A stretch of 63,968 nt of DNA from Oceanobacillus luteolus (GTDB lineage: Bacteria; Bacillota; Bacilli; Bacillales; Amphibacillaceae): the NCBI RefSeq assembly GCF_023715655.1, contig NZ_JAMBON010000018.1, positions 1-63,968 of the forward strand, given 5' to 3'. A program made the translations under genes and the position numbers. Below are positions 1 through 8,412 of this stretch, one piece after another. Within the stretch, counting starts at the first letter, position 1. Each line of letters begins with the position of its first letter. The notes under the pieces were generated by a model. The model was not told where the DNA came from and did not search any database. It saw only the letters and a list, made by a program, of their open reading frames with translations.

Positions 1-124
1 AGTTTGCCGCCCGCTTCCTTCAGATTCCGCGTCGCCACGGACACCCTTGCGTTAAGCTAACCACTACTTCTGCCTTCATGGCTCGGGACTCTCACCCTAG
101 AGATTACACCCATGCCGGGCGCAC
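1..124 (-). mobile_element. group IIC intron, 5' end (domain I), truncated by window edge
   Basis: Read on the minus strand from 124 downward the sequence begins GTGCGCCCGGCATGGGTG and continues with GGGTGAGAGTCCCGAGC, GAAGGCAGAAGTA, AACGCAAGGGTGTCCGTGGC and GGAATCTGAAGGAAGCGG. I recognise this as the conserved 5' end and domain I of group IIC self-splicing introns, close to the crystallised Oceanobacillus iheyensis intron. The rest, including domain IV with its reverse transcriptase/maturase, would lie to the left of the window. The intron starts four bases after the T-tract of a strong hairpin (129-167), which is the typical target of this intron class. Family assignment is from memory of the sequence. 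Confidence 0.88.
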
Positions 125-128
125 ACAG

Positions 129-167
129 AAAAAACCAATGGACAGATTAACTGTTCATTGGTTTTTT
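129..167 (-). terminator. rho-independent terminator of the beta-oxidation operon; intron insertion site
   Basis: AAAAAACCAATG (129-140) pairs with CATTGGTTTTTT (156-167). The stem extends inward through a G-T pair and ACAG/CTGT to a five-base loop. It lies just after the stop of the thiolase gene at 194 and has T-tracts on both strands. The intron begins four bases beyond it. Confidence 0.9.
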
Positions 168-193
168 ACTATGAACCTTTTAAAATCCATCAA

Positions 194-1363
194 CTATTCA
201 CGTTCTAATACGAGTGCAATTCCTTGCCCTCCTCCAATACAAGCAGTTACCAATGCATATCGACCTTCTCTACGTTTTAATTCGTATACAGCTTTTGTTA
301 TTAAAATTGCTCCTGTAGCTCCCAAAGGATGACCATGGGCAATTGCACCGCCATTCACATTCAACTTTTCAGGATTAAAAGACAATTCTCGGTCACAGGC
401 AAGAACTTGAGAAGCGAAGGCCTCATTCAGTTCAACAATATCCATATCATCTAAACGTAGGCCAGACTTTTCCAATACTTTTTTCGTTGCAGGCACCGGA
501 CCAATCCCCATAATATTTGGATCCACACCCGCAACTGCTGAAGTTCGAACGACGGCCAGTGGAGTAAGTCCCAATTCATCCGCTTTTTCCCTGGACATGA
601 CGACTAATGCACTTGCTGCATCATTTAGCCCAGAGCTGCTCCCTGCAGTTACAGATCCATCCTTTACAAATGCTGGAGGTAATTTAGCCAATGCTTCCAA
701 TGTCGTCGCTGGACGTGGATGTTCATCTTTGTCAAAGGTGATTGGTTCACCTTTCCGAACGGGTACTATTATTGGTAGTATCTGTTCGTCGAAGTATCCT
801 TCTTCCATTGCTTTTGCCATTCTTTGCTGACTTCTAAGTGCATATTCATCCTGTTCTTCTCTCGTAATTTCATATTTCTTCACTAGATTTTCTGCCGTTA
901 TTCCCATTGGCGGATCACCAATTTCTTCCGGGGATAATTGGGACTTTCTAAATCGTGGAAGTGCAGGACTGTAGGCTCGTTCCGGCCGGTCCATCAAATA
1001 TGGCGCACGACTCATGCTTTCTGTTCCCCCTGCAATATAAACGTCCCCAGCACCCGCTTGAATGGCCTGGGCAGCGAGAGTCACCGAATTGATGCTTGAA
1101 CCACATTGACGATCAACGGTCACTCCAGGCAGATTAATAGACAAACCAGTCTGTAATGCAGATAATCTAGCAATATTTCCACCACCGCTCAAAACATTAC
1201 CAAAAATCACATCATCTATTTCTTCAGGATTAATGTTTGCCCGTTTAACCGCTTCCTTTATTACTTCCGCTCCATAAACATGTGCAGGAACAGTTGCTAA
1301 AGCTCCACCTTGTCTAGCTATCGGTGTTCGAACTGCAGAAACGATTACAGCATCTCTATTCAT
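194..1363 (-). CDS. acetyl-CoA acyltransferase (thiolase)
   Basis: Degradative thiolase that cleaves a 3-oxoacyl-CoA with CoA to acetyl-CoA and a shortened acyl-CoA. The nucleophilic Cys lies in DRQCGSS at about residue 87. The other signatures are NEAFASQ, GGAIAHGHPLGATGA (catalytic His) and the C-terminal CIGGGQG (second Cys). The length of 389 aa is normal for the family. I chose the ATG at 1363, seven bases after an AGGGGTG ribosome site; a GTG sits one codon upstream. It is the last gene of the minus-strand operon and is followed by the terminator at 129-167. Substrate chain length cannot be read from sequence. A second thiolase in the same operon (5586-6779) suggests two cleavage steps on different substrates. 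Confidence 0.93.
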   Translation of the reverse strand: MNRDAVIVSAVRTPIARQGGALATVPAHVYGAEVIKEAVKRANINPEEIDDVIFGNVLSGGGNIARLSALQTGLSINLPGVTVDRQCGSSINSVTLAAQAIQAGAGDVYIAGGTESMSRAPYLMDRPERAYSPALPRFRKSQLSPEEIGDPPMGITAENLVKKYEITREEQDEYALRSQQRMAKAMEEGYFDEQILPIIVPVRKGEPITFDKDEHPRPATTLEALAKLPPAFVKDGSVTAGSSSGLNDAASALVVMSREKADELGLTPLAVVRTSAVAGVDPNIMGIGPVPATKKVLEKSGLRLDDMDIVELNEAFASQVLACDRELSFNPEKLNVNGGAIAHGHPLGATGAILITKAVYELKRREGRYALVTACIGGGQGIALVLERE

Positions 1364-1398
1364 CACTATTCACCCCTAATCTGTTATATCGATACTTC

Positions 1399-1809
1399 CT
1401 ACTCCTTTAACTTTTTAAAACGTATCTTTCCTTTAATTACTGGTTTCCCATGTTGATTAACTGCTCTGACTTCAAAATCGATGTATTCATCATCGCTCTC
1501 TTCAACTACTACAGCCTGAAGTGTAATTATGTCGTTTAAAAATACCATACCGGCAAAGCGAATCTGGTAATCTTGAATAAATCCTTCTTCATAATATGGT
1601 GTGAAAAGCTTAGCCAAGTTCCCCATCGTCCACATCCCATGAGCAATAATCCCGGGTAATCCAGCTTTTTTTGCTTCTTCATCAATGGTATGAATCGGGT
1701 TAAAATCCCCTGAAGCGCCTGAGTATTTAATTAAATCCATTCTACTTACCGGCTCAAGTACAGTTTCTAGTAGATCACCCGGCCTCAATTCAACGATGTG
1801 CTGTGTCAT
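1399..1809 (-). CDS. MaoC-family enoyl-CoA hydratase, catalytic subunit
   Basis: Single hot-dog protein of 136 aa. It carries the hydratase-2 signature GDFNPIH followed by GIIAHGMWTMG, so the catalytic Asp and His are both present. It would hydrate a 2-enoyl-CoA to the (R)-3-hydroxyacyl-CoA. Its start overlaps the stop of the next gene upstream (1806-2255) by four bases, which implies translational coupling. That partner lacks the catalytic His, so the two probably form a heteromeric hydratase like the split MaoC pairs of actinobacterial steroid and fatty-acid pathways. The pairing is inferred from the overlap and the complementary motifs. An FabG-type SDR in the same operon could be the next enzyme. 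Confidence 0.88.
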   Translation of the reverse strand: MTQHIVELRPGDLLETVLEPVSRMDLIKYSGASGDFNPIHTIDEEAKKAGLPGIIAHGMWTMGNLAKLFTPYYEEGFIQDYQIRFAGMVFLNDIITLQAVVVEESDDEYIDFEVRAVNQHGKPVIKGKIRFKKLKE

Positions 1810-2255
1810 ACTTTCATTCCCTCCCGTACCGCCTCATTAATAATGATTGTAGATCCTTCCGTAAAAATGACATTGCCTTCTTTATCTTCACCATACCTTT
1901 TTACAACTAAAAAACTCATGAGACCATTCTTACCGGTTTTCTCATAATAATCTTTTAGTTCCATATAACAGTAGACTTCCTCTCCCACCAACAAGGGACG
2001 ATTATAATGATAGGTTTGTTCCCCATGAATCAACCCTTTCTTAGGTAGATTCAGTCCTTCCACCACCCCGTAATCAAACGTACGAGGAATTGTAGGCGGG
2101 GCAATATTTCCACCAAACCTCGACGCTTTCCCTGCTTGTTCATCGATGTAGATAGGATGTGGATCACCGATTGCTTCTGCAAAACGTTTTACTAATCCTC
2201 GTTCAATGATATTCTTTATTTTTTCACTCTTTTTTCCAACAACATCCTTAAACAT
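1806..2255 (-). CDS. MaoC N-terminal-type dehydratase subunit (non-catalytic hot-dog partner)
   Basis: 149-aa hot-dog protein of the FAS1-like/MaoC N-terminal dehydratase type. The active-site loop reads GDPHPIYID: the Asp is kept, but the His of the usual GDxNPxH motif is Tyr. This suggests a structural or substrate-binding subunit working with the catalytic MaoC protein encoded next (1399-1809), whose start codon overlaps this stop. It could bind the acyl-CoA tail. It lies 21 bases after the FabG-like SDR in the same operon. Confidence 0.85.
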   Translation of the reverse strand: MFKDVVGKKSEKIKNIIERGLVKRFAEAIGDPHPIYIDEQAGKASRFGGNIAPPTIPRTFDYGVVEGLNLPKKGLIHGEQTYHYNRPLLVGEEVYCYMELKDYYEKTGKNGLMSFLVVKRYGEDKEGNVIFTEGSTIIINEAVREGMKV

Positions 2256-2276
2256 ATCACTCTCCCCCTCCTAACT

Positions 2277-3041
2277 TTATGCCTTAGGTCCACCAGCAAC
2301 ATAGATGACCTGACCATTAACAAATGAAGATCTTTCATCTGCGAAAAAAGCAACTGCATTCGCGATATCTTCCGGTTTTCCACTTCTTGCGACCGGGATT
2401 TTGCTTACGCTTAGCTTTATAAATTCATCAAATGGAACTCCCACTCGCTCAGCAGTAGCCTTCGTCATTTCCGTTTCAATAAATCCAGGAGCCACCGAAT
2501 TCGCGGTAATACCAAATTTACCTAACTCAATAGCAAGTGTTTTAGTAAATCCTTGCAATCCCGCTTTGGCTGCCGCATAGTTTGCTTGTCCGCGATTACC
2601 TAATGCAGAGGTTGATGAAATGTTGATGATACGGCCATACTTTTGATCGACCATATGGTTTTGTACGGCCCGTGCTGCATTAAAAGATCCTTTTAGGTGA
2701 ACATCCATTACTTGTTGCCAATCACTATCGGTCATCTTAAACAACAAATTATCGCGAATGATTCCCGCATTGTTCACCAAAATATCAATTCTGCCAAAAG
2801 TAGAAACTACTTCTTGCACTGCTCTTTCTACTTCTTCAGCTTCTACAACATTTGTCTTCTTCGTGAGGATCTCAAACCCTTTTTCATTAAATTCGTCTTG
2901 TATCTCTTTTAATGCCTCTTCATTGATATCGACAATTGCAACCTTTGCACCTTCTTCCGCAAAACGCAATGCTATTCCTTTCCCAATTCCTCGACTGCCA
3001 CCGGTTATTAAAGCGACTCTATTATTAAAGTTTTTACTCAT
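2277..3041 (-). CDS. SDR-family 3-hydroxyacyl-CoA dehydrogenase / 3-oxoacyl reductase (FabG-like)
   Basis: Classical short-chain dehydrogenase of 254 aa. TGGSRGIGKG near residue 14 binds NAD(P), followed by NNAG and the catalytic Ser/Tyr/Lys set in NISSTSALGNRGQANYAAAKAG. C-terminal NGQVIYVAGG is typical of FabG and PhaB relatives. With the MaoC pair downstream it most likely oxidises the (R)-3-hydroxyacyl-CoA to the 3-oxoacyl-CoA that the thiolase then cleaves. Cofactor preference is not settled by what I can see. It starts at an ATG with a clear GGAGGA site. Confidence 0.88.
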   Translation of the reverse strand: MSKNFNNRVALITGGSRGIGKGIALRFAEEGAKVAIVDINEEALKEIQDEFNEKGFEILTKKTNVVEAEEVERAVQEVVSTFGRIDILVNNAGIIRDNLLFKMTDSDWQQVMDVHLKGSFNAARAVQNHMVDQKYGRIINISSTSALGNRGQANYAAAKAGLQGFTKTLAIELGKFGITANSVAPGFIETEMTKATAERVGVPFDEFIKLSVSKIPVARSGKPEDIANAVAFFADERSSFVNGQVIYVAGGPKA

Positions 3042-3069
3042 TCCATTTTCCTCCTCAAGTAAACTACTA

Positions 3070-4248
3070 TTAAATATATTGTCCGATTCTCACATGACCT
3101 TTTAATAGATTCCTAGAAATAATTAATCGTTGTATCTCATCTGTACCATCAAAAATTCTCCAAAGTCTTGCTTCCCGATACCAACGTTCAATAGGCAATT
3201 CTCTTGTGTACCCCATTCCACCATGGATTTGCAGCACGCGATCAATTACTTTATTGCCTATATTGGAACCGTATAATTTTGCCACCGATGCTAAATGACG
3301 ATTATCTTCTCCTTGATCGAGTGTAAACGCAGCATTTAACACTAAAAACTTCGCTGCTTCAATTTCTACAGCAGAATCAGCTATTTGCCACTGGATTGCT
3401 TGCCTTTCAGCAATCGGCTTACCAAACGTTTTCCGCTCATTTGCATAATCGATCGCCATCTGTAATAAGCGTTCTGCTGACCCCACTGCCCTCGCCCCGA
3501 TAATCCATCTTGCATATCCAATCCATTCCAATCCTAGGTTATAACCTTTATGTAACTCTCCGAGGATATTTTCTTCCGGCACACGAACATTTTCAAATAT
3601 TAAACTAGCAGGTCCCCATTCCCCCATCGTATGAATATACTCCGATTTCCAGCCCATATCGCGATCAACGATAAAACAAGTAACACCTTCTCTTCCTTTT
3701 GATTGTTGATGAAGATCTTTATCTGTGATTGCAATTGCCATCGTAAAGTCTGCCTCATTTCCACCAGTAATGAATGTTTTCTCACCATTTAAAATCCATT
3801 CACTACCATCTCTAACAGCCGTCATTTTAATATTTCTTGTGTCAGATCCAGCATCAGGTTCTGTAATGGCAAAGCAAGATTTTTTATCTCCATTAATAGT
3901 AGGAATTAAATACTTTTCTTTCTGTTCATCATTTGCATAATAAAGGATGTTATCCGCAGACCCACCGAATTTAAATGGCACAAATGTCTTAGCCACCTCG
4001 ATAGTGACGATTGCTTGCATCACTTGACCAAGATCTGCTCCACCATACTCCTCTGGTGTATTAATGCCCCAAAATCCTGCTTCCTTTGCTTTCAATACAA
4101 GCTCTTCTTGTTTTTCTGGTGATAGACTTGGTCTGCCTTCTCTTTCATTTCTAAGCACTTCATTTTCGAGGGGCATTAATTCCTTCTCCACAAATTTTCG
4201 TATAGTTTCCTGAACCATTTTTTGTTCGTCCGTCAAGCGTAAATACAT
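3070..4248 (-). CDS. acyl-CoA dehydrogenase with Asp at the usual catalytic-base position
   Basis: FAD enzyme introducing a 2,3-double bond into an acyl-CoA, with ITEPDAGSDTRN and GYTRELPIERWYREAR typical of the family. The position of the classical catalytic Glu (Y-E-G-T in short- and medium-chain enzymes) reads FDGTDEIQ, so an Asp replaces Glu near residue 367. Subfamilies with a displaced base are known, so activity is still likely, but it hints at an unusual substrate such as a branched or cyclic acyl-CoA. I chose the ATG at 4248: AAAGGAG lies eight bases upstream, whereas the in-frame GTG two codons earlier is too close to that site. It sits inside the sigma-54-linked operon. Confidence 0.9.
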   Translation of the reverse strand: MYLRLTDEQKMVQETIRKFVEKELMPLENEVLRNEREGRPSLSPEKQEELVLKAKEAGFWGINTPEEYGGADLGQVMQAIVTIEVAKTFVPFKFGGSADNILYYANDEQKEKYLIPTINGDKKSCFAITEPDAGSDTRNIKMTAVRDGSEWILNGEKTFITGGNEADFTMAIAITDKDLHQQSKGREGVTCFIVDRDMGWKSEYIHTMGEWGPASLIFENVRVPEENILGELHKGYNLGLEWIGYARWIIGARAVGSAERLLQMAIDYANERKTFGKPIAERQAIQWQIADSAVEIEAAKFLVLNAAFTLDQGEDNRHLASVAKLYGSNIGNKVIDRVLQIHGGMGYTRELPIERWYREARLWRIFDGTDEIQRLIISRNLLKGHVRIGQYI

Positions 4249-4340
4249 GAACACCTCTCCTTTTTATCCACACTTAAATTTTGAATAATTAATGATATAT
4301 CTTTATTCAGAAATTTAACTTTAGACCACCACGGGAACAA

Positions 4341-5114
4341 CTATAGCGTACTTCCACCATCTACACTTAATACAGTTCCAGTCACAAAGTCACTAGCTTG
4401 AGATGCTAAATAGATGGCTGCTCCTTTAAGCATGTTCTCGTCACCAATTTTTCCAAGTGGTATTGTCTTTTTAATATTTTCTTCTTTCTCATCAAGCGTT
4501 CCTTTTGTCATTTTTGTACGAAACATTCCGGGAGCTATCGCATTAACATAAATATTATGTCTTGCCCACTTGATTGCTAGATCCTTTGTGAAATGGATAA
4601 CGGCAGCTTTACTCGTCGTGTAGCCAATTGTATTGGTAACTTCCGGTGGTCTTACTGTTAATCCCGCCGCTGAAGCGATGTTGATTATTTTTCCATAATT
4701 ACGTTCAATCATATGCTTGCCGACTTCTCTGGAGAGGAGGAATGTACCGGTCACATTCACATTCATCACTTTGTTCCAAGCCTCTAATGGCATTTCTTCT
4801 ACTGACGCTCCCCAAGTCGCCCCACTGTTATTTATTAAAATATCAATCTTTCCGAATTCCTCAATGATTTGATTGACGACTTCTATTACTTGGGTCTCTG
4901 AGGTCACATCTAACTGATAACCTCTCGCCTTGATTCCATACTCATTGACTAACAGTTCTGCTGTCTCATCACAATTTTCTTTTTTTCTTGAACATAGAGC
5001 CAATTCACAGCCCATCTCCGCGTAGACTTCAGCAATTTGCTTACCTAAGCCCCGTCCGCCACCTGTCACTAGTGCAACTTTACCAGTTAAGTCGAAAAGT
5101 TCTTTTACCTTCAA
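4341..5114 (-). CDS. SDR-family oxidoreductase
   Basis: Second classical SDR of the operon, about 257 aa. It has TGGGRGLGKQ for cofactor binding, NNSG in place of NNAG, and the catalytic stretch IASAAGLTVRPPEVTNTIGY followed by TTSKAA. It resembles gluconate 5-dehydrogenase and FabG-like enzymes; in this context a 3-hydroxyacyl-CoA or alcohol group is the likely substrate. The best start is TTG at 5114, giving M-K-V-K-E-L-F, preceded by AGGGG at normal spacing; the in-frame GTG at 5123 overlaps that ribosome site. Two SDRs in one beta-oxidation operon suggest a hydroxylated intermediate or two stereochemical forms. The 92-base gap to the ACAD gene downstream (3070-4248) shows no clear signal. 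Confidence 0.85.
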   Translation of the reverse strand: MKVKELFDLTGKVALVTGGGRGLGKQIAEVYAEMGCELALCSRKKENCDETAELLVNEYGIKARGYQLDVTSETQVIEVVNQIIEEFGKIDILINNSGATWGASVEEMPLEAWNKVMNVNVTGTFLLSREVGKHMIERNYGKIINIASAAGLTVRPPEVTNTIGYTTSKAAVIHFTKDLAIKWARHNIYVNAIAPGMFRTKMTKGTLDEKEENIKKTIPLGKIGDENMLKGAAIYLASQASDFVTGTVLSVDGGSTL

Positions 5115-5139
5115 TAGATACACCCCTATATAACAACTT

Positions 5140-5559
5140 TTATCTGATCAGTTTAAACGTACCTGTAGCTTTAGCCAGCAAATTCCCTTCACCATCGACA
5201 AGTTCCCCTTCCGCAGCTACAATTCGATAACCTTGATTGAGGACCTTGCCGATTGCAAACACTTCTCCACCTTTAGTTGGGGAGAGATAATTCACATTAA
5301 GATTGATGGTTGTGCAACGTGTCTTTGATAGCGAACGGGCAGACATGCCCATAATCGTATCAAGCATAGTGGCATGTACACCACCATGCAGCGTATTGTT
5401 GGCGTTAAGAAGTTCGTCTCGAACTAATAGTTTAATCTTCACATTACCTTCTTCCAAACGGACCACTTGAAAACCAACCAAAGAAAAGAAGGGGCTATTT
5501 TCAAAACTCTTTCTTATATCAAGCAGATCCACATCTGTATCAAGCAATTCTTTACTCAT
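5140..5559 (-). CDS. PaaI-family acyl-CoA thioesterase
   Basis: 139-aa hot-dog thioesterase with the PaaI motif HGGVHATMLDTIMG. It hydrolyses acyl- or hydroxyacyl-CoA and may release CoA trapped in dead-end intermediates, the role PaaI plays in phenylacetate catabolism. A paralogue with the same motif is encoded in the second organic-acid operon (27965-28369). It starts at an ATG with AAGGAGGG. Confidence 0.87.
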   Translation of the reverse strand: MSKELLDTDVDLLDIRKSFENSPFFSLVGFQVVRLEEGNVKIKLLVRDELLNANNTLHGGVHATMLDTIMGMSARSLSKTRCTTINLNVNYLSPTKGGEVFAIGKVLNQGYRIVAAEGELVDGEGNLLAKATGTFKLIR

Positions 5560-5585
5560 TTCAAGCCCTCCTTCTAGCCATTCTA

Positions 5586-6779
5586 TTAAACTTGTTCAAT
5601 CATGATTGCCATTCCCTGTCCGCCACCAGCACACAACGTTGCTACACCAAATTGCTGTTTGCGTTTAATCAGTTCGTGAAGCAAGGTTGTAATTATCCGA
5701 GCCCCACTTGATCCGACCGGATGACCTAGCGCAATCGCCCCACCGTTCACGTTTACTTTTTCCATGTCAATCCCTAGTTCTCTAATGACTGCAAGTGATT
5801 GTGATGCAAACGCTTCGTTCAATTCTACTAAATCAATATCTTGAATTTGCTTACCGGTTCTCTTTAATAGGTTTTGCACTGCTGGAATCGGACCTATCCC
5901 CATTATTTCTGGTGAAACCCCAGCAGTTGCCCAATCAACAACACGTGCTAGTGGTTTTAGTCCTAAAGCTTTTGCTTCGGATTCTTTCATTACTACTAAA
6001 GCGGTTGAACCATCATTCCTTCCACAGGCGTTTCCTGCTGTTACTGTGCCATTTTCCTTAAAAACCGGTTTTAGTTTTGCAAGTTTATCAATAGTAGTAT
6101 TCGGACGCGGATGTTCATCCTGCTCAAAAAGAAATGTTCCTTTTCGTTCTTTCACTTCGACTGGAACAATCTCATCCTTAAATCTTCCTTCTTCGATGGC
6201 CCGACTTGCCCTTCGTTGACTTTCAATTGCAAAAGCATCTTGATCTTCTCTTGAAATCTGGTACTTTTCCGCAATATTCTCCGCAGTAATACCCATTCCT
6301 AAATTATCTCCATATATCTCTGGAGGTTGCTGGCCTGCTTCTGTATTTCCGTCCACTAAAATTGGTTTGTCTCCTCCGAATCTTGCATTCCGTAAGTAAA
6401 GTGGTGAGCGGCTCATACTCTCCGTACCACCGGCAACAACAATATTTGCCTGACCAAACAAAATCTGCTGGACTCCAGATGCTACTGCTTGCATTCCTGA
6501 GGCGCAAAGGCGATTAACTGTAAAAGCAGTTGCCTCTTCCGGTACACCTGCACGTAAAGCTGCAACCCTTGCAACGTTGGACGCTTCAGTCGATTGACGT
6601 ACCTCACCCATAATAACTTCGTCTACTTTATCAGGCGAAATCCCTGCCCGGTTAATTGCTTCTTTAATTGAAACTGCAGCAAGGTGACCTGAACTAATAT
6701 CTTTCAACGAACCTCCGTAAGCACCGATTGCCGTTCTAACTGCACTCACGATGACAATATTATCCTTCAATCCTTTCAT
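5586..6779 (-). CDS. acetyl-CoA acetyltransferase (thiolase)
   Basis: Second thiolase of the operon, 397 aa. The active Cys is in [10 protein letters not shown] at about residue 92, followed by [22 protein letters not shown] and the C-terminal CAGGGQG. NRLCASG is more like acetoacetyl-CoA thiolases than the DRQCGSS of the first copy, so this one may handle the terminal C4 unit; that split of labour is inference. The ATG at 6779 is very close to AAAAGGGG, and a TTG three codons later is an alternative start. It lies between the acyl-CoA ligase and the thioesterase. Confidence 0.92.
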   Translation of the reverse strand: MKGLKDNIVIVSAVRTAIGAYGGSLKDISSGHLAAVSIKEAINRAGISPDKVDEVIMGEVRQSTEASNVARVAALRAGVPEEATAFTVNRLCASGMQAVASGVQQILFGQANIVVAGGTESMSRSPLYLRNARFGGDKPILVDGNTEAGQQPPEIYGDNLGMGITAENIAEKYQISREDQDAFAIESQRRASRAIEEGRFKDEIVPVEVKERKGTFLFEQDEHPRPNTTIDKLAKLKPVFKENGTVTAGNACGRNDGSTALVVMKESEAKALGLKPLARVVDWATAGVSPEIMGIGPIPAVQNLLKRTGKQIQDIDLVELNEAFASQSLAVIRELGIDMEKVNVNGGAIALGHPVGSSGARIITTLLHELIKRKQQFGVATLCAGGGQGMAIMIEQV

Positions 6780-6785
6780 CCCCTT

Positions 6786-8387
6786 TTAACTATTGTTAGA
6801 TTCTCTCTCTATTAAAACTCTTTTTAATATTTTTCCTACCGTATTTCTAGGTAACTCATCAATCACTTCAAACTCTTTCGGAACTTTATAAGGAGTTAGA
6901 TTCCGATAACAAAACCCTTTCACTTCGTCCAAATCAATCGTTTTTCCTTCTTTAGCAACTAGATAGGCCTTTACAATTTCTCCTATCTTTGAATCAGGAA
7001 TCCCAACAACTGCACATTCTTGAATATCCGGATGTTCATATAAAATATTTTCTATTTCCTGTGGGTAAACATTAAATCCGCCGTTTATTATCATCTCTTT
7101 TTTTCTTCCAACAATATAGAAGTAACCGTCTTCGTCCTGCTTTGCCAGGTCACCCGTGTATAACCAGCCTTCTTTTAAAGCGTGCCTTGTTTCATCTTCA
7201 TTTCTCCAATACCCTTTCATTACTTGGGGTCCTTTTATAACTAACTCGCCGATACAATCATTTGGCAGTTCCACATTATCTTCACCCATGATTTTACAAT
7301 CTGTATTTGGAAAAGGTATTCCAATACTACCAATCTTCCGAACGCCACGTGGTGGATTTCGATGGGTAGATGGAGATGCTTCTGACAGGCCAAAACCTTC
7401 ACCAATTACAGTCCCTGTTAGTTGTTCAAACTTGCGGATAACTTCAATTGGGAGAGGAGCTGATCCGCATGAGCAAAATTTCAAACTGCTAAGATTATAT
7501 TTTTCCACTTCTTTATAATTTACAATGGCATTATACATTTTAGGCACACCAGGAAAAAATGTTGGGCGATACTTCTCAATGACTTCCAATACTTGACCGA
7601 CTTCAAATTTTTTTATCAATAAGATTGTTGCACCTAAATAGATTCCTTGATTCATGGCAGTTGTCATCGCATAAACGTGGTAAAGAGGTGTAGCGGTGAG
7701 AACGATTTCCTTGCCGAACCTCATATCTTTACCAAACATTCCATGACTTTGATGGATATTTGCCACCAGATTATAATGAGTAAGCATCGCTCCTTTAATT
7801 GAGCCGGTAGTTCCCCCTGTATATTGAATAACTGCAACGTCCTCTTTCACATCAATTGGCACTGTCACTTCCAAAGGTTCTGTCGATTGTACCAACTCTT
7901 CTACGTGCAGACCTTCTGAGCTTTTTCCATCAATTACAAAAATATGTTCAAAAGTGTACATATCTTTTACTTTATTGACGGTTTGAATAGCTAACCCTTC
8001 AACTACGATGCATTTGGGCTCTGCATCATTCGCAATTTGCAATAGCTCTCTTGTTGTATAACGGGGGTTAACTTGGACAACAATCAACCCTAATTTCATT
8101 GCCGCATAGTAAGACACGATATAATAAGGGTGATTGGAAACCATTAATCCTATTCGATCACCCTTTGTTAAACCTAACTTACTCCACGCTCCTGCCAGAC
8201 GGTCAACCTTATTTTTCAATCTCTTATACGAGATGTTTATATCTTCTTGGATAATCGCAGCTCGATTTCCATACCGTTCTGCAGTCTTTTGAAATACAGC
8301 GTATAAAGATATTTCCGGTATTTCCAATTCTTTTTCAATACCTTCTGGATAAGCTTTGTACCATCTACGTTCTTTTAATTGACTCAA
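6786..8387 (-). CDS. acyl-CoA ligase (AMP-forming)
   Basis: ANL-superfamily ligase of about 533 aa that activates a carboxylic acid with ATP and CoA. Visible motifs are the P-loop YTGGTTGSIKGA, GEGFGLSEAS (A5 region), GWLYTGDLA (A7), GRKKEMIINGGFNVYPQEIE (hinge, A8) and the C-terminal lysine in GKILKR. It resembles FadD/LcfB-type fatty-acid ligases; substrate is not evident. I chose TTG at 8387, giving M-S-Q-L-K-E-R, because AGAGGGGGG precedes it at proper distance. The upstream GTG at 8405 would put the ribosome site inside the protein. It follows the TAXI binding-protein gene by a few bases, so imported acid would be activated directly. Confidence 0.92.
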   Translation of the reverse strand: MSQLKERRWYKAYPEGIEKELEIPEISLYAVFQKTAERYGNRAAIIQEDINISYKRLKNKVDRLAGAWSKLGLTKGDRIGLMVSNHPYYIVSYYAAMKLGLIVVQVNPRYTTRELLQIANDAEPKCIVVEGLAIQTVNKVKDMYTFEHIFVIDGKSSEGLHVEELVQSTEPLEVTVPIDVKEDVAVIQYTGGTTGSIKGAMLTHYNLVANIHQSHGMFGKDMRFGKEIVLTATPLYHVYAMTTAMNQGIYLGATILLIKKFEVGQVLEVIEKYRPTFFPGVPKMYNAIVNYKEVEKYNLSSLKFCSCGSAPLPIEVIRKFEQLTGTVIGEGFGLSEASPSTHRNPPRGVRKIGSIGIPFPNTDCKIMGEDNVELPNDCIGELVIKGPQVMKGYWRNEDETRHALKEGWLYTGDLAKQDEDGYFYIVGRKKEMIINGGFNVYPQEIENILYEHPDIQECAVVGIPDSKIGEIVKAYLVAKEGKTIDLDEVKGFCYRNLTPYKVPKEFEVIDELPRNTVGKILKRVLIERESNNS

Positions 8388-8412
8388 AATCCGCCCCCCT
8401 CTCACTATTGCT

